A DNA stretch of 64,000 bases from the NCBI RefSeq assembly GCF_022695515.1, contig NZ_JALDPT010000014.1, positions 1 to 64,000 on the forward strand, written 5' to 3'. Of the stretch, positions 17,567-28,386 are shown in pieces. Origin of the DNA: Phenylobacterium aquaticum. GTDB taxonomy: Bacteria > Pseudomonadota > Alphaproteobacteria > Caulobacterales > Caulobacteraceae. The position numbers and the translations under genes were made by a program. Position 1 is the stretch's first letter, and every line of letters starts with the position of its first letter. Under the pieces are notes generated by a model. It was not told the origin of the DNA. It was given only the letters and a program-made list of their open reading frames with translations, and made no database searches.

Positions 17567-18916
17567 CTATTTCGCCGCTGGCGCCGGCGAGATGAAATCC
17601 CCCGCCGGGCCGGGGAACACGACCGGGCTCTCGTCGCCCGCCGCGCTGACCGCCGAGACCCCGAAGAACCAGTCGTCGATCACCACGCCCTTCAGCGTCA
17701 CCGGCGAGGTCGCCGCCGCCTGGCTGTGCTCCCACTGGGGCGCGGTCGTGGAGCGCCAATGTATGCGATAGCCGCTCGCCCCGGCGACGGGGCTCCAGCT
17801 GACCTTGGTGTCGGGCGAGACGGCGCCCTCGATCTTCACCCCCTCCGGCGGCGCCGGGGCGCGGGCGAGGCTGGCGAGGGCGGCGACGTTCAAACGGGTG
17901 ACCTGGGCGAGGTAGGGGATATCGACCCCCGAGGCGACGTCGCCATAGGCCCGTCCGTTCTCGGTGCGCACGTCCTGATGCTGGCGGTCGTAGTTCTCCG
18001 TGGCCTCGGTGATGCGCACCGCCGGGAAGCCGGCATTGAGCATCTCGGTCTGGTCGCCGCCCCGGCCGAAGCGGTCGGTGCGATAGACCATGACGACGTC
18101 CAGGCCCTTCACATAGCGATCAGCCGTCTGGTCCATAAAGCGGGCCATGTTGCGCGAGGGGCTGTCGACCTCGCCGCCGTTATAGCGCCGGGTCTTGGCG
18201 TCGGCCGGGCTTTCCAGGGTCTTGGTGCCCTCGGAAAACACCCGCACATGGGTGTCGTCATGGGCGCCGCTGGAGCCGTGGGTGTTGCCGACGATGTCGT
18301 TGTTCAGGTCGGCCTCGACGACCCAGCCGTGGTCGCGGGCGTAGGCGGCCAGCACCTTGCCGCCGTTCAGGCCCTGCTCCTCGCCCTCCAGCACGGCGTA
18401 GACGATCGTCGCCGGGAACTTGTGCTTCGACAGAACCCGGGCCGCCTCGATCACCGCGGCGGTGCCCGAGCCGTCGTCATTGGCGCCGGGCGCGTCGGAG
18501 GTCGCGTTCATCGGGTCGGAGACCCGGCTGTCGATGTGGCCGGAGATCACGATCACCCGGTTGGGATCGCTGGTCCCCTTCTGGATCGCGAGGATTGCGC
18601 CGACATCGGTGGGGGTGGGGATGCGCGGGCCGGTGAAGCTGGTCTTTGGGACCTGCACCTCAAGACAGCCGCCGCAGGCCTTTGACATCTCGGCGAATTC
18701 GCCGGCCGCCCAGCGCTCGGCGGCGCCGATGCCGCGGGTGGGCGAGGTCCGATCCGACAGGGTGTGGCGGGTGCCGAAGGCGACGAGCCGGGTGATGGTC
18801 GCCTGCAGTCGGGCGGGGCTGACCTCGCCGACGGCGGCGGCGACCTCGGGCTGCTTGGGCGCGGGGCCGGCGGCGATCAGCAGGGGGGCGGCGAACAGCG
18901 GAAGAAGGCGACGCAT
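17567..18916 (-). CDS. Secreted M28-family zinc metallopeptidase with C-terminal FN3 domain
   Basis: Exported aminopeptidase-like enzyme of about 449 residues. A signal peptide starts at the ATG at 18916 (MRRLLPLFAAPLLIAAGPAP). The M28 domain shows the zinc ligands in order: VISGHIDSR (His), GANDDGSGTAAVIEAARVL (Asp), LEGEEQGLNG (catalytic Glu and Glu ligand), VVEADLNNDIVG and a later His. The last roughly 95 residues form a fibronectin type III domain (APPEGVKIEGAVSPDTKVSW...). An upstream TTG/GTG start at up to 18943 is possible but would spoil the signal peptide. It probably degrades peptides in the periplasm or outside the cell. Confidence 0.9.
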   Translation of the reverse strand: MRRLLPLFAAPLLIAAGPAPKQPEVAAAVGEVSPARLQATITRLVAFGTRHTLSDRTSPTRGIGAAERWAAGEFAEMSKACGGCLEVQVPKTSFTGPRIPTPTDVGAILAIQKGTSDPNRVIVISGHIDSRVSDPMNATSDAPGANDDGSGTAAVIEAARVLSKHKFPATIVYAVLEGEEQGLNGGKVLAAYARDHGWVVEADLNNDIVGNTHGSSGAHDDTHVRVFSEGTKTLESPADAKTRRYNGGEVDSPSRNMARFMDQTADRYVKGLDVVMVYRTDRFGRGGDQTEMLNAGFPAVRITEATENYDRQHQDVRTENGRAYGDVASGVDIPYLAQVTRLNVAALASLARAPAPPEGVKIEGAVSPDTKVSWSPVAGASGYRIHWRSTTAPQWEHSQAAATSPVTLKGVVIDDWFFGVSAVSAAGDESPVVFPGPAGDFISPAPAAK

Positions 18917-18963
18917 GGGAGCTCCTGGACAGGCCGCCACCATAGCCGGACCGTCTGCGCCCG

Positions 18964-20847
18964 CTAGCCCTCGCCCTTCACCGCCTCATAGGCCTCGACG
19001 GCCTCCAGCCACTCGGCCTCGGCGGCCTCCAGCTTGGCCTGGGCCTCGGTGCGCTGCTTGCCCAGATAGGCGGCCTTGCCGGGGTTCTTGGCGAACACCT
19101 CCGGATCGGTGAGCGCCTCGTCCAGTTTGCTCACCGCCTCTGTCGCCCGGGCGAGCGCGGCTTCCGCCTGCTCGGCCCGCCGTCGGGCGGTGCCGGTCGG
19201 GACCTTCGTCTTTTGAATCATTGGCTTAGGGGCCGGTGGCGGGGCCTCCTCGCGGACCTGGGTCGGTCCCTTGGCGGCCTGGCGGGCGCGCTCGATGACA
19301 AACTTCGAGTAGTCGTCCATGTCGCCGTCAAACGGCGCGATCCCCCCGTCGGCCGCCAGCCACAGGCGGTCGGCGACCAGCTCCATCAGCGACCGGTCGT
19401 GGGTGATCAGGATCACGGCCCCCTCGTACTCGTTCAGGGCGTCCAGCAGGGCCCGACGCGAGTCGATGTCCAGGTGGTTGGTCGGCTCGTCGAGGATCAG
19501 CAGATGCGGGGCCTCCATGGCCACCAGGTTCAGGAGCAGGCGCGCGCGCTCGCCCCCGGACAGGTTGGCGACCGTGGTCTCGACCTTGTGGGCGCCCAGG
19601 CCGAACTGGGCGAGCCGCGAGCGGCGCGAGGCCTCGGTGGATTCGGGCATGGCCCGGCGGATGATCTCCAGCGGGGTGTCCTTGGGATCGAGCGCCTCGA
19701 TCTGGTGCTGGTGGAACCAGCCCACCTTCATCCGGCGATCCCGGTGCAGTTCCCCGGCCTGGGCCTCGAGCGCGCCCGCGATCAGCTTGGCGAAGGTCGA
19801 CTTGCCGGCCCCGTTGACGCCCAGCAGACCGATGCGGTCGTCGAGGTCGAGCCGCAGGTTCATGTGGCGCAGGATCGGCTTGGCGTTCTCATAGCCCGTC
19901 GCCACGCCCTCCAGCCGGATCAGCGGCGGGGCGAGCGGCCGGGCCGGCGAGGGCAGGGTGAAGGGGGCGACGTGCTCCGCGGCGACGGCCGAGACCGGCG
20001 GCAGCTTGGCCAGCATCTTCAGCCGCGACTGGGCCTGGGTCGCCTTGGACGCCTTGGCGCGGAAGCGGTCGACAAAGGCCTGCAGGTGCGCGCGCTGGGC
20101 GTCGACCTTGGCGCGGTTGGCTTCCTGCAATCGGGCCCGCTCAGCCCGCTGGTTCTCGAAGCTGTCATAGCCGCCCGTATAGAGGTCGAGCTTGCCGTCG
20201 TGCAGATGCAGGATGTGGTCGCAGGAATTGTTCAGGATCTCGCGGTCGTGGCTGATGATGACCGCGGTGTTCGGATACTTCTTAAGCCGGGCCTCAAGCC
20301 ACAGCGCGCCTTCCAGGTCGAGATAGTTGGTCGGCTCGTCGAGCAGCAGCAGGTCGGGCTCGGCGAACAGGGCGGCGGCCAGCGCCACCCGCATCCGCCA
20401 GCCGCCGGAAAACTCCGCCATCGGCCGCGCCAGGTCGCCGTGCGAGAAGCCCAGGCCGGAGAGGATTTCAGCCGCGCGGCTGGGCGCGCGGTCCGCGCCG
20501 ATCTCGGCCAGCCGCGCATAGATTTCGCCCAGATGCTCGGGGTCGGCGGTGTCCAGCTGACCCATCAGGTCGTGCCGTTCGAGGTCGGCCTCGAGCACGG
20601 TGTCCAGCAGGGTCACCGGCGTGGCCGGGTGCTCCTGATCCACGGAAGCGACCCGGGCGGTCTTCGGATAGCCCACCTCGCCGTCGCCCGCGTGAAGCTG
20701 TCCGAGGATCAGCTTGAACAGGGTGGACTTTCCCACGCCGTTCCGCCCGACGAGCCCCACCTTGGCGCCCACGGGCAGGCTGACGCTCGCGTGGTCGAAA
20801 AACCGGCGGCCCCAGGAGTCGAAGGTGAGATCGTGAATCTGCAGCAT
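18964..20847 (-). CDS. ABC-F family ATP-binding protein
   Basis: A 627-residue soluble protein with two ABC ATPase domains and no membrane segment, the hallmark of ABC-F translation factors. Domain 1 has Walker [10 protein letters not shown] (34-42), signature FSGGWR and [11 protein letters not shown]. The linker is the ABC-F arm (about 240-290, [15 protein letters not shown]). Domain 2 has [15 protein letters not shown] and [12 protein letters not shown] charged C-terminal coiled coil ([20 protein letters not shown]) follows. Closest in layout to YheS/Uup, which act on the ribosome; which subfamily cannot be settled. It is divergent from ndk. Confidence 0.92.
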   Translation of the reverse strand: MLQIHDLTFDSWGRRFFDHASVSLPVGAKVGLVGRNGVGKSTLFKLILGQLHAGDGEVGYPKTARVASVDQEHPATPVTLLDTVLEADLERHDLMGQLDTADPEHLGEIYARLAEIGADRAPSRAAEILSGLGFSHGDLARPMAEFSGGWRMRVALAAALFAEPDLLLLDEPTNYLDLEGALWLEARLKKYPNTAVIISHDREILNNSCDHILHLHDGKLDLYTGGYDSFENQRAERARLQEANRAKVDAQRAHLQAFVDRFRAKASKATQAQSRLKMLAKLPPVSAVAAEHVAPFTLPSPARPLAPPLIRLEGVATGYENAKPILRHMNLRLDLDDRIGLLGVNGAGKSTFAKLIAGALEAQAGELHRDRRMKVGWFHQHQIEALDPKDTPLEIIRRAMPESTEASRRSRLAQFGLGAHKVETTVANLSGGERARLLLNLVAMEAPHLLILDEPTNHLDIDSRRALLDALNEYEGAVILITHDRSLMELVADRLWLAADGGIAPFDGDMDDYSKFVIERARQAAKGPTQVREEAPPPAPKPMIQKTKVPTGTARRRAEQAEAALARATEAVSKLDEALTDPEVFAKNPGKAAYLGKQRTEAQAKLEAAEAEWLEAVEAYEAVKGEG

Positions 20848-20908
20848 GCGGCGCCGCCCTTAGCAGAGCCCGCATGCTGCGTCGCGGCAGGAATGCCCGG
20901 GGCTATGC

Positions 20909-20937
20909 TTGGCGTTGTCACAAGGTGCGGCTATAAG
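20909..20937 (+). promoter_or_regulatory. Probable housekeeping promoter of ndk
   Basis: TTGGCG (20909-20914) and TATAAG (20932-20937) are spaced by exactly 17 bases, a good match to a sigma-70 type promoter, 57 bases before the ndk ATG. Inferred from sequence only. Confidence 0.5.
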
Positions 20938-20994
20938 CCCGCACCCTTTGGTGGGATCGCCCGCCGAACTCCTCAAGAAAAAGCTCGCAAGACC

Positions 20995-21414
20995 ATGACC
21001 GAACGCACTTTCTCGATCATCAAGCCGGACGCCACCAAGCGCAACCTGACCGGCGCGATCAACGCCGTGATCGAAGGCGCGGGCCTGCGCATCGTCGCCC
21101 AGCGTCGCATCCGCATGACCGAAGACCAGGCCAAGAAGTTCTACGAAGTCCACGCCGCCCGCCCGTTCTACGGCGAGCTGGTCGAGACCATGACCTCGGC
21201 TCCGGTCGTGGTGCAGGTCTTGGAAGGCGACAACGCCATGGCCAAGTACCGTGAAGTCATGGGCGCGACCAACCCGGAACAGGCCGCCGAAGGCACCATC
21301 CGCAAGCTGTTCGCCCTGAACGTCGGCGAGAACTCGGTCCACGGCTCCGACAGCCTCGAGAACGCCAAGATCGAAATCGCCCAGTTCTTCACCGACGCCG
21401 ACATCGTCGGCTGA
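20995..21414 (+). CDS. ndk: Nucleoside diphosphate kinase
   Basis: Transfers the gamma phosphate of ATP to other nucleoside diphosphates through a phosphohistidine. The 139-residue protein is complete: [20 protein letters not shown] at the start, [29 protein letters not shown], and catalytic His116 in NSVHGSDS. The ATG at 20995 is the only one matching the family N terminus; the same frame is open for a long way upstream, but that is an antisense shadow of the ABC-F gene. It has its own promoter and terminator, so it is monocistronic. Confidence 0.97.
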   Translation: MTERTFSIIKPDATKRNLTGAINAVIEGAGLRIVAQRRIRMTEDQAKKFYEVHAARPFYGELVETMTSAPVVVQVLEGDNAMAKYREVMGATNPEQAAEGTIRKLFALNVGENSVHGSDSLENAKIEIAQFFTDADIVG

Positions 21415-21453
21415 TCGGGCCGCCCTAATCGGGGCGACCGCTGAGCCAGTTCA

Positions 21454-21489
21454 AGCCCCTTCCGGCCCCGGCCGGGAGGGGCTTTTTCG
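21454..21489 (+). terminator. Rho-independent terminator of ndk
   Basis: AGCCCCT (21454-21460) pairs with AGGGGCT (21477-21483). The loop region between them also pairs (CCGG/CCGG), and TTTTTCG follows. It lies 40 bases after the ndk stop. Confidence 0.8.
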
Positions 21490-21491
21490 TT

Positions 21492-22208
21492 TCAGATCAG
21501 GCCCGTCTCGCGCAGCAGGTCCTCGGTCGCACGCCAGGCTCGCGCGTTGCTGTCGGCCTGATAGGCGAAGCCCGGCATGCCCCAGCTATCCGCCTCCGGA
21601 TTGGTGAAGCTGTGGCCCGTGCGGCCATAGACCGTCATGCGCCAGTCGACTCCGCCAGCCGTCATGTCCGCCTCGAAGGCGTTGCGCTGGTCCAGGGGGA
21701 TGACGGGATCGTCACAGCCGATGTGCACCAGGACCTTGGCCTTGATCCTGGACGAGTCCTCTGGACGGGCCGTCCCCAGGCCGGAGTGGAAGCCCACCAC
21801 GGCGCGCAATTCGGCGCCCTTCCGAGCCAACTCCAGAACCCCGGTGCCGCCGTAGCAGAACCCTATGGCCGCCAGCCGCGTCGCATCCACCCGGGGCTGG
21901 GCCTTGAGCGCCTGCAGGGCCGAGCCTAGTCGGGCCTGGATGTGGGCGGGGTCGGCCATGAACCGCACATAGCGCCGCATGGTCTCGTCGCGATCGGTCA
22001 CGACCTGGCCGCCGCCTTGATAGTCCGTGGCCAGGGCGACAAACCCCAACGCCGCCAGACGCTGCGCCGCGTCCAGGGTGTGTTGGGTGATCCCCGGCGA
22101 CTCGTGGGCGACCAGCACGCCCGGCGCTGGGCCCGAGCCGGAGGGCAGGAACAGGGTCCCGACGAATTCGATATCCTCGGCCGCGTAGCGGACTTCGATG
22201 CCGGTCAT
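21492..22208 (-). CDS. Dienelactone hydrolase family protein
   Basis: A 238-residue cytosolic alpha/beta-hydrolase of the DLH type. It shows PGVLVAHESPGITQHTLDAA, the nucleophile motif GFCYGGTGVLE (Cys in place of Ser, as in dienelactone hydrolases), an acid in VLVHIGCDDPVIP and the catalytic His in YGRTGHSFTNP. I chose the ATG at 22208 (MTGIEVRY) because AAGGGGG lies 8 bases before it; an in-frame ATG at 22250 would add 14 residues. No aromatic-degradation genes are nearby, so the substrate is open. Confidence 0.87.
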   Translation of the reverse strand: MTGIEVRYAAEDIEFVGTLFLPSGSGPAPGVLVAHESPGITQHTLDAAQRLAALGFVALATDYQGGGQVVTDRDETMRRYVRFMADPAHIQARLGSALQALKAQPRVDATRLAAIGFCYGGTGVLELARKGAELRAVVGFHSGLGTARPEDSSRIKAKVLVHIGCDDPVIPLDQRNAFEADMTAGGVDWRMTVYGRTGHSFTNPEADSWGMPGFAYQADSNARAWRATEDLLRETGLI

Positions 22209-22354
22209 TGTGTTTCCCCCTTCTGCCCTGGCGCCCTCGGTGGCGGACATCTTGCTTGATCGACGGGCCGGCCGCCACGCCCTGGATGATCCTGTCGGTT
22301 CGGTCGATATTCAGCCGTCCTAGACCCAGACCCCAGATTGAACGGTGAGGTTCC

Positions 22355-22585
22355 GTGTCCTTCCAAGCCTATCTCGACAACATCCAGGCCAAGACCGGCC
22401 GCACTCCAGATGACTTCCGGCGGATCGCCGCGGAGAAGGGGTTCACCGTCGGCGGGGTCCTGCGCAAGGACCTCAAGGCGGGCGTGGTCCTGGCCTGGCT
22501 CGCCGAGGACTACGACCTCGGGCGGGGTCACGGCATGGCGATCGTGGCCCTCCTGAAGGGCGACAAGAAGGTTGGAGACGCCTGA
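22355..22585 (+). CDS. DUF4287 domain protein
   Basis: A 76-residue cytosolic protein, with the sequence SFQAYLDNIQAKTGRTPDDF, GFTVGGVLRKDLKAGVVLAW and YDLGRGHGMAIVALLK typical of DUF4287. Function unknown. It starts at a GTG (22355) behind GGTGAGG. Gaps on both sides (146 and 90 bases) suggest it is transcribed alone. Confidence 0.8.
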   Translation: MSFQAYLDNIQAKTGRTPDDFRRIAAEKGFTVGGVLRKDLKAGVVLAWLAEDYDLGRGHGMAIVALLKGDKKVGDA

Positions 22586-22675
22586 AGCGACCGACCAGGG
22601 TTCCGTTACGGCTATCCTTCCCGACGGCCGCGGCCTGGGGTAGCCAGGACCGGCCATTCATCCAGGAGCCCCGCC

Positions 22676-23898
22676 ATGTACGACCTCTTGAAAGGCCTTC
22701 GCGTGGTCGAGGGCGCGGCCTTCGTCGCCGGCCCGACCTGCGGGCTCTACCTCGCCCAGATGGGCGCCGAGGTCATCCGTTTCGACAACATCGGCGGCGG
22801 TCCCGACTTCAAGCGCTGGCCCCTGAGCCACGAGGGCAAGAGCCTCTATTGGGAGGGGCTCAACAAGGCCAAGAAGTCGGTGGCGATCGACCTGTCGAGC
22901 CGGCCGGCCGGGAGCTGGCCCAGAGGCTCGCCGCGGCGCCCGGCGAGGACGGCGGCCTGTTCGTCACGAACTTCCCGGTCGACGGCTTCCTGTCCTACGA
23001 GAAGCTCAGCGCGATCCGGCCCGACCTGATCTGCGTCCGGGTCATGGGCTGGGCCGATGGCTCACAGGGCATGGACTATACGATCAATTCCGCCCTGGGC
23101 CTGCCCCTGATGACCGGACCCGTGGGGGATGAGCGGCCCGTGAACCACGTGCTGGCGGCCTGGGACCTGCTGACCGGCGCCTATTGCGCCTTCACCCTGG
23201 TCTCGGCCCTACTGGCGCGGATGCGGGGGCAGGGCGGCCGCGAGATTCGCGCGCCCCTGTCCGATATCGGCGCCGCGACCATGGCCAATCTCGGCTTCAC
23301 GGCCGAGACCCTGCTGAGCGGCCATCAGCGCCCGCGCATGGGTAATGACATCTTCGGCGCCTTCGGCCGCGACTTCACCACCAAGGACGGGGTGAAGCTG
23401 ATGCTGCTGGCCATCACGCCCAAGCAGTGGAGCAAGGCGCTGGAGACCCTGGGCATCGCCGCCGAGGTTGCGGCCCTGGAGGCCGAGCTGGGCGTCTCCT
23501 TCGCGATCGACGAAGGCCGGAGGTTCACCCACCGCGCGCGCCTCTATCCCCTGTTCGAACGCGCCTTCGCCGCGCGCACGGCGGCCGAGCTGACTCCGGC
23601 CTTCGACGCCGGGGGGGTGACCTGGGGCGCGTATCAGACCCTGGAGGCGGCGCTGGAGGATCCCCGGCTGTTCAAGGCCAATCCGCTGTTCCAGGACGTC
23701 CGCCACCCGAGCGGCCTGACCTATCCGGCGCCTGGCGCCATGGCGACGATCCCGCAGGACCTGCGCGGCGACGTCGTGGCCGCGCCGGTGTTGGGGCAGC
23801 ACACCGACGAGGTGCTGGCCGAGGTGCTGAAGATGTCCGGCGGCGAGATCGCCAAGCTGCATGACGCCAAGGTGGTGGCCGGCCCCGACGGGCGCTGA
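22676..23898 (+). CDS. CaiB/BaiF (family III) CoA transferase, interrupted by a one-base frameshift
   Basis: Family III CoA transferases move CoA between carboxylic acids through an aspartate-bound intermediate. The N-terminal part (MYDLLKGLRVVEGAAFVAGP, GLYLAQMGAEVIRFDNIGGG) reads to VAIDLSS. The rest (AGRELAQRLAAAPGEDGGLF, PDLICVRVMGW, and on to the end) is in the next frame. One extra C in AGCCGGCC near 22900 restores DLSSPAGRELAQRL and a 407-residue protein of family length. The substrate is unknown; no beta-oxidation gene adjoins it. Confidence 0.87.
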
Positions 23899-23959
23899 GG
23901 GCTGGAAATATTCCCGGTTCCTGATATGTTCCCTCGTAGTTCAGCGAAGGAGTCCGCCC

Positions 23960-24618
23960 GTGCGCCTCTATTCCGGTCCCCTCAGCATGTTCGGCGCGAA
24001 GGCCGAGATCGCCGCCCTGGAGAAGGGCCTGCCGGTCAGGGTCTTCATGGTGCCCTACGACCCGAACGCCGGCTATGAGCCCAAGCATCCGGATGTCTTG
24101 AGGATCAATCCCAAGCGCCAGGTGCCGGTGCTGATCGATGACGGGCTGGAGATCTTCGATTCCACCCAGATCTTCGAATATTTCGAGCACCTGAAGCCCG
24201 ATCCTGCGCTCTGGCCGGACACCCCTCGGGCGCGGGCGGAGGCCAGGCTGATCGAACACAAGGCCGACGAGGTCTATTTCCCCCACATCATCCGGCTGAT
24301 GGGCCTGGAGGAGACGCCGGGCGATCCGGCGGCGGTGGCGGCGCGCGAGGCCGCGGCGCGGTTCCACGAGGAGCTGGAGCGGCTGCTGGCCGGGCGGGAA
24401 TTCGTGGCCGGAACCTTCAGCTATGCCGATATCGCCGTCTACATGGCCACCCTGTTCGGGGAGCGGAAGGGCGCGATCCTGTCGGGTTCAACCCCCCGCC
24501 TGCTGGCCTGGCGCGATCGGATGAGCGTCCGGCCGGCCGTGCGGCAGGTGGCCGGCGCCATGGCCGCCTATCTGGTCTCGATCGGCCGTTCGGTTCCGCC
24601 CTTCATGGCGGATCTGCT

Positions 24619-24640
<22 letters not shown>
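23960..24640 (+). CDS. Glutathione S-transferase family protein
   Basis: 226 residues from a GTG at 23960 behind GAAGGAG. The N-terminal thioredoxin-like domain shows [20 protein letters not shown], the cis-Pro loop [10 protein letters not shown] and the glutathione-binding [12 protein letters not shown]. The C-terminal all-helical domain contains [16 protein letters not shown]. The catalytic residue is probably Ser9 (SGPLSMFG), but the class is not clear. Its stop overlaps the convergent purM stop by 22 bases. Confidence 0.88.
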
Positions 24641-25647
<1,007 letters not shown>

Positions 25648-25718
25648 GGGATGGAAAACCTCAAGAAAATCGCCGCCGGGGTTGCAGACTCGGGTACGCG
25701 CGGGGCTATAGCTAATTG

Positions 25719-26897
25719 ATGACGCCGATTACAACCACCGCCGAACTCGCGGCGTTCTGTGACAAGCTTAAGGGCCAGCCGTTCGTCGCCGTGGACACCG
25801 AGTTCATGCGCGAGACGACCTACTGGCCGAAGCTGTGCCTGATCCAGGCCGCAGCGCCTAGCGCAGAAGCCGTCATCGACCCCCTCGCGGAGGGGATCGA
25901 CCTCGAACCCTTCCTCGCGGTCATGCGCGATCCGAGCATCGAAAAGGTGTTCCACGCCGCCCGCCAGGACGTCGAGATCTTCAACAATCTCCGGGCGATG
26001 CCCACGCCCCTGTTCGACACCCAGGTCGCGGGCATGGCCGCCGGCTATGGCGAGCAGATCGCCTTTGACGCCCTCGTCCGACAGATGCTCAAGATTGAGT
26101 TGGACAAGTCCAGCCGGTTCACCGACTGGGCGCGCCGGCCGCTGACCGACGCCCAGCTGACCTATGCCCTGGCCGACGTGACCCACCTGGCCGAGCTCTA
26201 TCCGACGCTCAAGGCGCGGCTGGAAAAAGAAGGTCGCCTGGCCTGGGTGACCGACGAGATGAGCAATCTCTGCGATCCGGCCAATTATGACGTCGATCCG
26301 GAGAACGCCTGGCGCAGGCTGAAGCCGCGCAAGCACACCGCCAAATATCTGGCCGTCTATCGCGCCGTCGCCGCCTGGCGGGAGCGCACCGCCCAGCTGC
26401 GCGACCAGCCTCGCGGCCGGATCCTCAAGGACGAGGCGATCGACGAGGTCGCCACCCAAGCGCCGACCGACGCCGCCCAGCTCGACCGCCTCCGTTCGGT
26501 GCCCAAGGGCTTTTCCGGCTCGCGGTTTGGACCCGACCTGCTGACCGCCGTCCGGGATGCGCTGAAGGATCCTGAGGGCTATGCCCCGGTGATCGAGCGC
26601 AGCCGTGTGGCGCCTTCGCCGGCCGCCGGCGCGGTCGTGGAGCTGCTCAAGGTGCTGTTGAAGGCGCGCGCCGAGGACGCCGGCGTGGCGTCCAAGCTGA
26701 TCGCCACGGTTTCGGATCTTGAGCTGATCGCCAATGACGACAACGCCAAGACGCCGGCGCTCAGTGGGTGGCGGCGTGAGGCGTTCGGCGAAGACGCCCT
26801 GAAGCTGAAGCGCGGCGAACTGGCCCTAGTGCTGGACGGCACGCGGGTGCGGGTGGTCGAAGTCCGCCGGGCGCCCCGCGCCAGCGCGGCGGAATAG
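25719..26897 (+). CDS. rnd: Ribonuclease D
   Basis: A 3'-to-5' exoribonuclease that trims tRNA precursors. The 392-residue protein has the DEDD exonuclease motifs ([11 protein letters not shown] with D26 and E28, [12 protein letters not shown], and [15 protein letters not shown]), followed by an HRDC domain (about 210-290, [20 protein letters not shown]). An ATG at 25719 is used; a TTG directly before it could also serve. yccF begins 3 bases after its stop. Confidence 0.94.
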   Translation: MTPITTTAELAAFCDKLKGQPFVAVDTEFMRETTYWPKLCLIQAAAPSAEAVIDPLAEGIDLEPFLAVMRDPSIEKVFHAARQDVEIFNNLRAMPTPLFDTQVAGMAAGYGEQIAFDALVRQMLKIELDKSSRFTDWARRPLTDAQLTYALADVTHLAELYPTLKARLEKEGRLAWVTDEMSNLCDPANYDVDPENAWRRLKPRKHTAKYLAVYRAVAAWRERTAQLRDQPRGRILKDEAIDEVATQAPTDAAQLDRLRSVPKGFSGSRFGPDLLTAVRDALKDPEGYAPVIERSRVAPSPAAGAVVELLKVLLKARAEDAGVASKLIATVSDLELIANDDNAKTPALSGWRREAFGEDALKLKRGELALVLDGTRVRVVEVRRAPRASAAE

Positions 26898-26900
26898 CCC

Positions 26901-27296
26901 ATGCGCCTGCTGCTCAACATCCTCTGGCTCATCCTGGGCGGCTGGATCTCATTCCTGCTGTGGATGCTGTCGGGGGTCCTGCTGGCGATCACCATCGTGG
27001 GCCTGCCCTGGGCCTTCTCGGCCTTCCGGATCGCCGGGTTCAGCGCCTGGCCGTTCGGCCGCCAGGTGGTCAGCCGGGCCGAGCTGTCGCACCGGGGCGA
27101 CCTCGGCACAGGCGCCGTCGGCTTCCTGCTGAACGTGGTGTGGTTTGTCCTGGGCGGCTGGTACCTGGCCCTGCATCACCTGGTGCTGGGCGCGGGCCTC
27201 TGCGTGACCATCATCGGCATTCCGTTCGGGATCCAGCACTTCAAGCTGGCCCTGATCTCCCTGGCGCCCGTCGGCAAGGCGATCGTCGAGACCTAG
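26901..27296 (+). CDS. yccF: YccF family inner-membrane protein
   Basis: 131 residues with two copies of a conserved unit: NILWLILGGWISFLLWML and NVVWFVLGGWYLALHHLV, each followed by ITIVGLPWAFSAFRIA or ITIIGIPFGIQHFKLA. This is the DUF307/YccF layout with about four membrane segments. The physiological role is unknown. It starts 3 bases after rnd, so it is cotranscribed with it. Confidence 0.88.
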   Translation: MRLLLNILWLILGGWISFLLWMLSGVLLAITIVGLPWAFSAFRIAGFSAWPFGRQVVSRAELSHRGDLGTGAVGFLLNVVWFVLGGWYLALHHLVLGAGLCVTIIGIPFGIQHFKLALISLAPVGKAIVET

Positions 27297-27374
27297 GACG
27301 GTTCGCGCGTCCCCAGGGCGGTCACAGGTTCTTCCCAGGCCGCCCCCAGGTCTTCCACAGACTTATCCCCAGGC

Positions 27375-28361
27375 TCAGAGGCCCACTTCGCTGGGGTGCG
27401 CTTCGTTGAGCAGCGGTTCGCCGTTCAGGTAGCGCTTCAGATTGGCGACAAACAGATCGTCGCCTCGGCCGGGCGTGCCCAGGCCGGAGTTGGAGGTGTG
27501 GGCGGTGACCCGGATCTTGGGATGCTCCCAGATCCAGCTGTCCTGGGGGAGGGGCTCCACGGCGAAGACGTCCAGAACCGCGTGGGCCGGCTGGTCGGTG
27601 TCGAGCCCGACGCGCAAGGCGTCCTCGTCGACCAGACCGCCCCGGCCGATATTGATCAGGATCGATCCGGGCTTCATCGCGGCGAAGAAGCCGGCATTGG
27701 CCATGCCGCGGGTCTCGTCGGTCAGCGCACAGGCCAGGACCACGACGTCGGACTGCGGCAGCACCTCCGGCAGGGCGGACATGTCGGTGACGAGGTCGGC
27801 CAGATCGTCAGACCCGACATGGCGGCGGACCACCGTCAGATGCGCGCCGAACGACTTGACCCGCTGGGCGATCTCGCGGCCGATCGAACCATAGCCGATC
27901 AGGGTCCAGCGCGACTGGCTGACCTCGCGATAGGGCGTGGGCTTCCAGGACTTCTCCGCCTGGAGGGCGCGAGCGCGGTCGATCGGCAGGATCAGGCTGA
28001 GCGCGTGGCCGACGACATATTCGGCGATGGCGACGGCCTGGGCGTTGCTCTTGGAGATGCGCACGCCCTTGGCCATGATCGACTTGAAGATCGGCGCGTC
28101 GAGCCCGGCGTTGAAGGTCTGCAGCCAGCAGGGCTTGGTCCCCTTGAGGATCGCCCCGATCAGGGCCGGCATCTGGCCGCCGGCATAGGCGTCGAGCGTC
28201 GTCCAGACGATGTCGGGATCGACCGAGGCGGCCGGATAGTCCGCGCCGTTGCGCTGGAAGCTGTCCGGCCCGACGGCGGTGATGATGTCGAGGCCCGGCG
28301 CGAAGGGCGAGATGCGATCCTTGACCCGTTCAAAGGCGGCGGCGGACATCAACAGCTGCAT
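27375..28361 (-). CDS. D-2-hydroxyacid dehydrogenase family protein
   Basis: A 328-residue NAD(P)-dependent oxidoreductase of the D-isomer 2-hydroxyacid family. It has the dinucleotide motif GYGSIGREIA in the central Rossmann domain, the catalytic Arg in INIGRGGLVDEDAL, the Glu in FAVEPLPQDSWIWEHP and the His in VTAHTSNSG. The substrate (glyoxylate, hydroxypyruvate or another keto acid) cannot be decided. It lies 26 bases upstream of ppx on no shared strand boundary: ppx precedes it on the minus strand, so the two may be cotranscribed. Confidence 0.88.
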   Translation of the reverse strand: MQLLMSAAAFERVKDRISPFAPGLDIITAVGPDSFQRNGADYPAASVDPDIVWTTLDAYAGGQMPALIGAILKGTKPCWLQTFNAGLDAPIFKSIMAKGVRISKSNAQAVAIAEYVVGHALSLILPIDRARALQAEKSWKPTPYREVSQSRWTLIGYGSIGREIAQRVKSFGAHLTVVRRHVGSDDLADLVTDMSALPEVLPQSDVVVLACALTDETRGMANAGFFAAMKPGSILINIGRGGLVDEDALRVGLDTDQPAHAVLDVFAVEPLPQDSWIWEHPKIRVTAHTSNSGLGTPGRGDDLFVANLKRYLNGEPLLNEAHPSEVGL

Positions 28362-28386
28362 GGACGTCTCCGGGACGCGCCGGGCC

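Noticed and set aside
19213..21414. A very long open plus-strand frame antisense to the ABC-F gene and running into ndk
   Set aside because: Only the last 139 codons match a known family (Ndk). The rest is the Arg/Gly/Gln/His-rich composition typical of antisense frames in high-GC DNA.
27363..27371. DnaA-box-like TTATCCCCA near TTCCACA
   Set aside because: One mismatch, single copy, in a short gap between convergent genes, with no AT-rich stretch or cluster of boxes. Not evidence of an origin.
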